Shown piece by piece: positions 54,926 to 60,997 of a stretch of DNA of 60,997 nt. Both the position numbers and the translations under genes were made by a program. A model generated the notes under the pieces. It worked only from the letters and a program-made list of their open reading frames with translations. It was not told where the DNA came from and searched no databases. Source of the DNA: Streptomyces virginiae (lineage in GTDB: Bacteria; Actinomycetota; Actinomycetes; Streptomycetales; Streptomycetaceae); contig NZ_JOAK01000032.1 in assembly GCF_000720455.1 (NCBI RefSeq), forward strand, positions 1 to 60,997, in the 5' to 3' direction. Numbering within the stretch: the first letter of the stretch is position 1; each line of letters begins with the position of its first letter.

Positions 54926-55913
54926 CGACGGCGCTCCCTTCGAGCAGGTCGCTGTGGTGACAGGCGGCCCGGTGCTCCGGCCGGCCCGGGGCGGCGGCCG
55001 GCAGCGGTGCCCGCTGGTCGCAGACCTCCGTGGCCAGCGGGCAGCGGGTGGCGAAGGCGCAGCCGTGCAAGGGTTCCCGCAGGTCCGGCGGCTGCCCCTC
55101 GATCGCGGCGAGCCTGCCCCGGGGGCCCTCCATCCGCGGGGTGGAGGCGAGGAGCGCGGCCGTGTACGGGTGGCGGGGGCGGGCGAAGAGGTCCTCGGCG
55201 GGGCCGGTCTCCACGATCCGCCCGGCGTACATGACGTGGACGCGGTCGCTGATGGCGGCGGCGAGGTCGAGGTCGTGGGTGACGAAGAGCAGGCCGGTGC
55301 CGAAGCGTTCGCGCAGCGTGGCGAGGAGGGCGATGACCTCTGCCTGGCTGGTGACGTCCAGGGCCGTGGTGGGCTCGTCGGCGAGCAGGAGCACGGGGTC
55401 CCCCATGAGGGCCGCCGCGATCACGACGCGCTGGAGCATGCCGCCGGAGACCTGGCCGGGGTACTTGCGCAGGACGGACTCGTCCAGGCCCACCGCCCCC
55501 AGGAGTTCCACGGCGCGGGCGGTGGCGTCCGTGCGGCTCGTGGCGCCGGTGAGGGTGACGCTCTCGGTGAGGAAGTCGCCGATGCGGCGCAGCGGGTTGA
55601 CCGCGGCGCGCGGATCCTGGAAGACCATGGCCACCGAGCCGGCCCGTACGCCGCACAGCCGGTCGGCGTCCATGGCGAGCACGTCCTCCCCGCCGACCCG
55701 TACGGCGCCCTCGACGACCGCGCCGGGCGGCAGCAGCCGCAGCGCGCTGCGGGAGGTCAGGCTCTTGCCGGAGCCGGACTCGCCGACGAGGGCGACGGTC
55801 TCGCCGGCGCGGACGGTGAGGTCGACGCCGTCGAGGACGGGCCGGGCGGTGCCCGGCAGGGTGATCTTCAGGCCCTGGATGTCGAGCGTGGGCACCGGTT
55901 GCGTGGGGTTCAT
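54918..55913 (-). CDS. ABC transporter ATPase, Dpp/OppD type
   Basis: A 331-residue ATPase with Walker A GESGSGKSLTS, signature VSGGMLQR, Walker B LLLADEPTTALDVT and the C-terminal oligopeptide-ATPase tail with cysteines (HGCAFATRCPLATEVC). ATG of MNPTQPV follows AGGAGAG. Its start overlaps the stop of the permease by four bases (ATGA). Partner of the following ATPase. Confidence 0.92.
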   Translation of the reverse strand: MNPTQPVPTLDIQGLKITLPGTARPVLDGVDLTVRAGETVALVGESGSGKSLTSRSALRLLPPGAVVEGAVRVGGEDVLAMDADRLCGVRAGSVAMVFQDPRAAVNPLRRIGDFLTESVTLTGATSRTDATARAVELLGAVGLDESVLRKYPGQVSGGMLQRVVIAAALMGDPVLLLADEPTTALDVTSQAEVIALLATLRERFGTGLLFVTHDLDLAAAISDRVHVMYAGRIVETGPAEDLFARPRHPYTAALLASTPRMEGPRGRLAAIEGQPPDLREPLHGCAFATRCPLATEVCDQRAPLPAAAPGRPEHRAACHHSDLLEGSAVDA

Positions 55914-56764
55914 CGGTCTCTCCTGGCGACACGGTCGGCCCACCGCTCGCCCACCACGTTGAAGGCGACCACGGTCAGCACCATGAAGGCGCAGGGCAGG
56001 ATCGCGGACAGCGGGTAGCCGTGCTGGATGGCTGTCTGCCCGTCGAAGACCATCCGGCCCCAGTCGGGCGTGAGCGCGGGGACGCCGAGCCCGAGGAAGG
56101 ACAGCCCGGCGAGGTCCATCAGGGCGTAGCCGAAGTTGATGGTGGACTGGGCGAGGACGACGGGGGCGATGTTGGGAAGGATGTGGCGCAGGCAGATCTG
56201 CACGGCCGAGTGGCCCTGCACCTGGTAGGCGCTGACGTACGGGCGGGCGCGTTCGGCCAGGACCAGCGAGCGGGTGAGGCGGCTGACGTACGGCAGGTAG
56301 GCGACGGCGAGCGCGATGACCGGGGCGAGCAGGCCTTCTCCGTAGACGGAGATGATCAGGATGGCCAGGAGCATGCCGGGGAAGGCGAAGACCAGCTCGG
56401 TGCTGCGGGAGAGGACGGAGTCGACCCAGCCGCCCCGCCAGGCGGCGGCCGTGCCGACGGCGATGCCGGCGACGGTGGAGAAGACGACGACGCCCAGCGG
56501 GCCGAGCAGGGAGGTGCGGGCGCCGAGCAGCAGCCGGGAGAGGGTGTCCCGGCCGGCCGCGTCCACTCCGAGCGGGTGCGCCGCGGAGGGTCCGGCGAGG
56601 GCGTTGCCCAGGTCGACGGCGTTGGGGTCGTAGGGCACCAACAGGGGTGCGAACAGGGCCGCGAGGACGACGGCGGCGACGAGGCCGAGGCAGAGGAGGT
56701 GGAGCGGGGACCCGGTGGCCCGGATCCGGGCCAGGCCGGGGCGGCGGGTGAGGACGGCGGTCAT
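55910..56764 (-). CDS. ABC transporter permease, Dpp/OppC type
   Basis: A 284-residue permease of six helices with the OppC N-terminal region (FAPLLVPYDPNAVDLGNALAGPSAAHPLGVDAAGRD) and the ATPase-contact loop (YQVQGHSAVQICLRHILPNI). Overlaps the preceding permease and the next ATPase by four bases each. Second channel half of the importer. Confidence 0.92.
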   Translation of the reverse strand: MTAVLTRRPGLARIRATGSPLHLLCLGLVAAVVLAALFAPLLVPYDPNAVDLGNALAGPSAAHPLGVDAAGRDTLSRLLLGARTSLLGPLGVVVFSTVAGIAVGTAAAWRGGWVDSVLSRSTELVFAFPGMLLAILIISVYGEGLLAPVIALAVAYLPYVSRLTRSLVLAERARPYVSAYQVQGHSAVQICLRHILPNIAPVVLAQSTINFGYALMDLAGLSFLGLGVPALTPDWGRMVFDGQTAIQHGYPLSAILPCAFMVLTVVAFNVVGERWADRVARRDR

Positions 56765-57720
56765 GCGGCGGCCTTCCTGGATCCGAGGGTGACCCGGGGG
56801 TCGACCAGGGGCAGCAGCAGGTCCACGACCAGGTTCACGGCCATGAAGAGGGCGACGATGATCAGGGAGACCGCCTGGACGGTGGGGAAGTCCTTGGTGG
56901 TCGTGGACAGTTCCAGGAGCTGGCCGATGCCGCCGATGCCGAAGGCGGTCTCCACGAGGATGGTGCACACGAGGAGGGTCGAGACGATCAGTCCGCCGGT
57001 GGTCAGGACCGTCCCGAGGGAGTTGCGCAGCACGTGCCGGCGGATGACCTGCCGTTCGGGCACGCCGCGGCTGCGGGCGACGGTGACGTGCTCGCTGTCG
57101 AGGGCTTCGAGCATGGCGGACCGGGTCACCCGGGCGAGCATGCCGGTGAGGTAGAGCGCCAGGGCGATCGCGGGGAGGGTGAGGTGCCAGAGCATGTCGC
57201 CCAGGCCTTCGCCGGACCCGCTGCTGGGGAACCAGCCGAGCCGGACGGCGAACAGGCCCTGCAGCAGGACCGCCGCGGCGAACGACGGCGTGCCGACGGC
57301 GAACGTCGTGGTGACGAGGACGGCCGAATCGGCGGCTCCGCCGCGGACGGCGGCGATCCGGCCCAGGAACAGGCCGACCGCGACCACGAGGGCGAGCGCC
57401 ATGGTGATCAGCAGCAGGGTCACCGGGAGCCGGTCCGCCAGGAGGCGCGAGACGTCGGTGCGGTAGGTGATGGACCGCCCGAAGTCGCCCTGGAGCACGC
57501 CCCCGAGCCAGCGGAAGTACCGTACGAGGAAGGGGTCGTCCAGGTGGTACTGGGCGTTGATCGCGGCCAGGGCCTCCGGGGAGGCCGACCGGCCCGCGAG
57601 CAGGAAGCTCGCGGGGCTGCCCGGCGCCAGGTACATGGCGCCGAAGACGACGAACGAGGCGGTGAGGAGGGTGGCGGCCATCTCCGCCACCCTTCGCACG
57701 GCGAACCTGACGAAGCTCAC
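56761..57720 (-). CDS. ABC transporter permease, Dpp/OppB type
   Basis: A 319-residue permease of six helices with the OppB start (RFAVRRVAEMAATLLTASFVVF) and the contact loop (EHVTVARSRGVPERQVIRRHVLRNSL). The GTG start overlaps the solute-binding gene by four bases (GTGA). It is the first channel half of the importer. Confidence 0.92.
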   Translation of the reverse strand: MSFVRFAVRRVAEMAATLLTASFVVFGAMYLAPGSPASFLLAGRSASPEALAAINAQYHLDDPFLVRYFRWLGGVLQGDFGRSITYRTDVSRLLADRLPVTLLLITMALALVVAVGLFLGRIAAVRGGAADSAVLVTTTFAVGTPSFAAAVLLQGLFAVRLGWFPSSGSGEGLGDMLWHLTLPAIALALYLTGMLARVTRSAMLEALDSEHVTVARSRGVPERQVIRRHVLRNSLGTVLTTGGLIVSTLLVCTILVETAFGIGGIGQLLELSTTTKDFPTVQAVSLIIVALFMAVNLVVDLLLPLVDPRVTLGSRKAAA

Positions 57721-59384
57721 TGCGCGGCCCCCACGTCGGCGGCCCACGGGTGGTACATGTACGAGATGGTGGTGGGCGCGCCGGTGATCCGCTTGTTCAT
57801 GAAGAGCGCGGTGGGCCATTCGGCGACGGGTATCCACAGCAGCTGCTCGGCGGCGTGGCGCTGGAGCTTCGCCTCGATGTCCATGCGCTGCTCGGTGGGG
57901 TAGGCGGCGGTGGCCTGGTCGACGAGCCGGTCGTACTCGGGGTCGCTGTGGCCGGCGAAGTTCATGTAGGCGCCGGTCTTGAAGTTCTGCAGCAGGTCGA
58001 GCGGGTCGGTGATCGAGTCGTAGTAGGTGAGCGGGAACATGTCGATGCCCTCGCGCGCCTGGGAATCGGTGAACAGCGCGGTGAACGCGTTCGGGGCGAT
58101 GGTCTTCAGCCGGATGTCGAGGCCGATCTGCGTGCCGGCCGCCTGGACGGCGGTGGCGAGGAGGGAGACGTCCTGGCCGATGGAACTGGTGGCCACGGTG
58201 AGGGTCTTGCCGGTCGCGCCGGCCTCCTCGACGAGGGCCTTGGCCTTCGCGATGTCCTGGCCGGTGGGCGGGAGGCCGTCGAAGGCGGTCTTCAGGGTGC
58301 GTTCGGGTGCCGCGGCCCAGGCGGCGCGGGTGGTCAGGGAGTTGGTGACGGTGCCGGCGCCGCCGAGTCCGGCCTTGACGAATCCGGTGCGGTCGATCGC
58401 CAGGGACAGGGCCCGGCGGACGCGGACGTCGCCGAGGGGGCCCTTCATGTCGGTGATGTTGACGTTGACGGTGCTGAGGCCCTCCCCGAAGTAGAGGGTG
58501 CCGACGCCGGCGGAGCGCAGGCGGGCGTAGCTCTCGGTGGGGATCAGGTAGCCGCCGTCGACCTCGCCGCTGAGCATGGCGTTGGTCCGGGCGGACGGGT
58601 CGGTCATGAAACGGAAGACGGCCTTCTTCGCTTTGGCCTTGGTGCCCCAGTAGCCGTCGAAGCGGTCGAGTTCGATCGACTGGCCCTTGTTCCAGGTACC
58701 GAGCGAGAAGGGGCCGGTGCAGGCGAGTCCGCCGGTGGTGCCGTAGTCCTTGCCGGCCGCCTCGACGCCCGCCTTGGAGGCGACCACTCCGGCGGCGGTG
58801 GCCATGTACTGCGGGAACTGCGAGTCGGGCTTCTTGAGTTCGACGGTGACCTGGAGCGGTCCGGTCTTGGTGACGGAGGCGACGTTCTGGAAGACCTGTG
58901 CCCAGGCGGCCGCGTTGTCGGGGTCCGTCTGGCGGCCCAGGCTGAAGACCACGTCGTCGGCCGTCATCTCCTTCCCGTCGTGGAAGCGCACGCCGGGGCG
59001 GAGGTCGTAGACCCAGGTGGTGGGTGTGGGGTTGGACGCCTTCTGGGCGAGGCCGGGCTCCGTGGTGAGGGCGGGGGTCCAGCGCATCAGGCTCTCGCAC
59101 ACGTTGGACAGGACGGTGTTCTGCGGGTAGTCGAAGGCCACCGTGTAGTCGAGGGTGGGCGGTTCGGCGTAGACGGCCCAGCTGAAGGAGTCGATCTCGC
59201 CGCGCGCGGGTGGCGTGGAGGCGGTGAGGTGGACGTCGGTGACGGCGCCGCCCTCGTTCCCGGGCGGGCCCGAACAGGCCGCGAGAAGGGAGACGGAGGT
59301 CAGGACGGCGGCGGTGACGGCCGCCGCACGGCGGCCTGGCCGGCGGTGGGGGCGTCTGCTCGTGCGGGGTGTGGAGAGGGTCAT
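57717..59384 (-). CDS. Solute-binding lipoprotein, Dpp/Opp type
   Basis: A 555-residue lipoprotein with a lipobox ending LAAC and a mature protein of the family-5 peptide/nickel-binding type (AEPPTLDYTV, then DLRPGVRFHDGKEMTADDVVFSLGR). The operon is dedicated to this binding protein, two permeases and two ATPases. The ligand could be a peptide, or an opine or polyamine conjugate; neighbouring agmatine deiminases and urease hint at nitrogen-rich compounds, but this is inference. A weak AAAGAGAG site precedes the ATG. Confidence 0.92.
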   Translation of the reverse strand: MTLSTPRTSRRPHRRPGRRAAAVTAAVLTSVSLLAACSGPPGNEGGAVTDVHLTASTPPARGEIDSFSWAVYAEPPTLDYTVAFDYPQNTVLSNVCESLMRWTPALTTEPGLAQKASNPTPTTWVYDLRPGVRFHDGKEMTADDVVFSLGRQTDPDNAAAWAQVFQNVASVTKTGPLQVTVELKKPDSQFPQYMATAAGVVASKAGVEAAGKDYGTTGGLACTGPFSLGTWNKGQSIELDRFDGYWGTKAKAKKAVFRFMTDPSARTNAMLSGEVDGGYLIPTESYARLRSAGVGTLYFGEGLSTVNVNITDMKGPLGDVRVRRALSLAIDRTGFVKAGLGGAGTVTNSLTTRAAWAAAPERTLKTAFDGLPPTGQDIAKAKALVEEAGATGKTLTVATSSIGQDVSLLATAVQAAGTQIGLDIRLKTIAPNAFTALFTDSQAREGIDMFPLTYYDSITDPLDLLQNFKTGAYMNFAGHSDPEYDRLVDQATAAYPTEQRMDIEAKLQRHAAEQLLWIPVAEWPTALFMNKRITGAPTTISYMYHPWAADVGAAQ

Positions 59385-59472
59385 CGTCGCGCTCTCTTTG
59401 CCGTGAGGGATGCGGGGGAGGAGCGGGCGGACCGCCGCGTGGACGGTCCGCCGGGAACGGTCGGTGCCCGGG

Positions 59473-60513
59473 TCAGCCGGCGTCGGCCGCGCGCTTCGCG
59501 GCGACGGGGATCTGCTGGGTGATGCAGTGCACTCCCCCGCCGCCGAACGCGATCGCGAGCGCGCGCACGCCGACGACCTTGCGGCCGGGGTAGGCGGTGG
59601 CGATGACGGCGAGGGCGTCCTCGTCCTGGTGCAGGCCGGCCACGGGGACCACGACACCGCCGTTGGCGACGTAGTAGTTCAGGTAGGACACCTCGATCCG
59701 GCCGTCCGCGAGGTCCGTGAAGGCGGTCTGCGGTACGTCGACGATGTCCAGGCGGCGGCCTCGGGCGTCGGTGGCGGCTTCCAGCACCGCGCGGTTGGCG
59801 CGCATCCGGGCGTAGTCGGGGTGGGTGGGGTCGGACGGCAGCGAGACGACGACCGTGCCGGGTGCGGCGAAGGCGCACACGCCGTCGACGTGGCCGTCGG
59901 TCTCGGTGTCGAGGAGACCGCCGTACGGGAGCCAGATGACCTTGGTGACGCCGAGCCGGGCCTTCAGCTCGGCTTCGATCTCCTCCCGGCCCAGTCCGGG
60001 GTTGCGGTTGGGGTGCAGGAGGCACTGCTCCGTGGTGATCAGCGTGCCCTCGCCGTCGACGGTGATCGCCCCGCCCTCCAGGATCATGTCGGAGGCGATG
60101 CGGTCGACCCCGAGGTGGTCCAGGAGCAGGGCGCTGATCCGGTCGTCGGCGTCGAAGGGGTGGTGCTTGCGGCCCCAGGCGTTGAAGCGGAAGTCCACCC
60201 CGGCGCGGTTGCCGTCGCCGTCGAGGACGAAGAGCGGGGCGCAGTCGCGGAACCAGGAGTCGTCGACCGGCAGCTCGATGACGGTGAGGCCGGCGGTGCC
60301 GGCGCCGGTGCCGCAGTGGGCGAGGGCGTCCTCTCCGTGGCCGGGCGGGGCGACCATCGTCACCGGCTCGAAGGCGGCGATGGCGCGGGCGACGTTGGCG
60401 TACTCCTCCTTCACCTCGGCCAGCACGCTGCCCCACAGGTCATCGCGGGTCGGCCAGGCCATCAGACAGCCCTCGTGCTCGGACCACTCGGCGGGCATAC
60501 GGAACTCAGACAT
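59473..60513 (-). CDS. aguA: Agmatine deiminase (cytoplasmic)
   Basis: A 346-residue enzyme without a signal sequence. It contains MAWPTRDDLWG, DDSWFRDCAPLF, ETDGHVDGVCAF and the catalytic cysteine in GGGGVHCITQQIP, all hallmarks of AguA, which turns agmatine into N-carbamoylputrescine plus ammonia. I start it at MSEFRMPAEW; an ATG four codons upstream is possible. It lies 88 bases ahead of the solute-binding gene and downstream of urease alpha in the same direction. Confidence 0.92.
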   Translation of the reverse strand: MSEFRMPAEWSEHEGCLMAWPTRDDLWGSVLAEVKEEYANVARAIAAFEPVTMVAPPGHGEDALAHCGTGAGTAGLTVIELPVDDSWFRDCAPLFVLDGDGNRAGVDFRFNAWGRKHHPFDADDRISALLLDHLGVDRIASDMILEGGAITVDGEGTLITTEQCLLHPNRNPGLGREEIEAELKARLGVTKVIWLPYGGLLDTETDGHVDGVCAFAAPGTVVVSLPSDPTHPDYARMRANRAVLEAATDARGRRLDIVDVPQTAFTDLADGRIEVSYLNYYVANGGVVVPVAGLHQDEDALAVIATAYPGRKVVGVRALAIAFGGGGVHCITQQIPVAAKRAADAG

Positions 60514-60552
60514 CGGGTGTCTCATTTCTTTCGTCGGCAGAGTCTTCCACTC

Positions 60553-60568
60553 GACTGAAAATTCAGTC
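60553..60568. promoter_or_regulatory. Palindrome upstream of aguA
   Basis: A perfect 7-2-7 inverted repeat, GACTGAA-AA-TTCAGTC, 39 bases before the aguA start. On the coding strand it overlaps TTGACT, a fair -35 hexamer. It fits an operator on the aguA promoter. Confidence 0.5.
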
Positions 60569-60611
60569 AAGGGTCGAGGCGGCAAGGGTGACAGGAGGGC
60601 GGGGAGCGCCC

Positions 60612-60997
60612 TCAGAGGAAATAGAGGCGGTTGAGGGAGACCGATTCGGCGGCTTCGGAGCGCAGCGGCTCACCGTCGAGCGTGACCAGGCCGGTGCGCG
60701 GGTTCACGTCGACGTCACCCAGGCGGGTGTTGCCGACCATGTCCTTGGGGCCGAGGCCGCGGGTTCCCCGTACGGCGACACGCCGCCGGCGGGTGCCCAG
60801 GGTGTCGTACGGGGCCCCGAACGAGCCCGACTCGGCGGCCGCGCGGCTGACGAACGCCACCGAGAGGTCGGCGGGGGCCGCGCCATGGGCTCCGAACAGC
60901 GGTCCGAGGACGAGGGGTTCGCAGGTGTCGGTGGCGGCGTTGGGATCGCCGGTGACACCGTAGGCGGGGAAACCGGACTTCAGGACGAGCTGCGGCT
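60612..60997 (-). CDS. ureC: Urease subunit alpha, C-terminal fragment
   Basis: The last 127 residues of urease alpha; the rest lies right of the window. Visible parts are a VTGDPNAATDTCEPL-type stretch, PLFGAHGAAPADLSVAFVSRAA, KDMVGNTRLGDVDVNPRTG and the C-terminus NRLYFL. The nickel-binding histidines and carbamylated lysine are outside the window. Urease breaks urea to ammonia and CO2. Its C-terminus has diverged from typical UreC (ending with a short LYFL rather than LF), so this may be a fused or second-class urease. Confidence 0.85.
   Translation of the reverse strand, partial: PQLVLKSGFPAYGVTGDPNAATDTCEPLVLGPLFGAHGAAPADLSVAFVSRAAAESGSFGAPYDTLGTRRRRVAVRGTRGLGPKDMVGNTRLGDVDVNPRTGLVTLDGEPLRSEAAESVSLNRLYFL

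Overview
The window is high-GC actinobacterial chromosome, almost certainly from Streptomyces. Codons are strongly G/C-biased at the third position, GTG and TTG starts are common, and ribosome-binding sites are GGAGG-like. It carries Streptomyces-typical neighbourhoods: an SNF2/SWIM pair, a SCO5918-type protein beside a CBS protein, a DEAD-box helicase and a cold-shock protein, and SigE-like sigma/anti-sigma genes. I saw no rRNA, tRNA, CRISPR array, insertion sequence or phage.

Layout. 1-4.6 kb: end of an SNF2 helicase with its SWIM partner, then a GAF-domain regulator and the aldehyde dehydrogenase it probably controls. 4.6-8.4 kb: a PucR-type regulator divergent from a ferredoxin-reductase/acyl-CoA desaturase operon. 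This block is bracketed by two copies of the 3' end of the aldehyde dehydrogenase gene, each followed by a related hairpin. 8.5-15.6 kb: a DHA2 exporter, a Cys-rich-tailed DUF5685 protein, a sigma/anti-sigma pair, and a secreted pectate lyase/pectin methylesterase fusion. 15.8-19.5 kb: FKBP, a MerR-like protein and a cold/RNA-remodelling set (SCO5918-like, CBS, DEAD-box helicase, CspA). The helicase leader can hide its own Shine-Dalgarno in a hairpin.

19.8-23.9 kb: a histidine-kinase remnant, then an MMPL exporter with its two-component system. 24-27 kb: a two-domain methyltransferase next to a PobA-like hydroxylase, possibly a small aromatic tailoring locus. 27-30.4 kb: tandem secreted TAP-type hydrolases. 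30.7-39.1 kb: a DUF4436 protein; polyphosphate kinase 2, a P-type cation ATPase and a SulP anion transporter in one translationally tight run; then a membrane alpha/beta hydrolase. 39-41 kb: a CPBP protease and a secreted subtilase.

41.4-48.1 kb: two independent TetR/flavin-monooxygenase modules, each divergent and each with two tandem palindromic operators in the shared promoter, laid out like tetR/tetA. They flank gdhA and a RibD/DHFR-like gene. 48.1-49 kb: two decayed gene pieces facing away from a common junction. 49-51.8 kb: a DM13 protein, a FUSC-like protein and an MFS exporter.

52-61 kb: a polyamine/peptide/urea nitrogen locus. It holds a Tat-exported agmatine deiminase, a TetR regulator, a five-gene Dpp/Opp-type ABC operon with every junction overlapping, a cytoplasmic agmatine deiminase, and the C-terminus of urease alpha (ureC) running off the right edge.

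The points most worth a second look are the ALDH-tail direct repeats around the desaturase module, the helicase leader hairpin, the paired TetR/monooxygenase switches, and the PPK2/P-ATPase/SulP run. All family names come from recognising motifs by eye; no database search was run.
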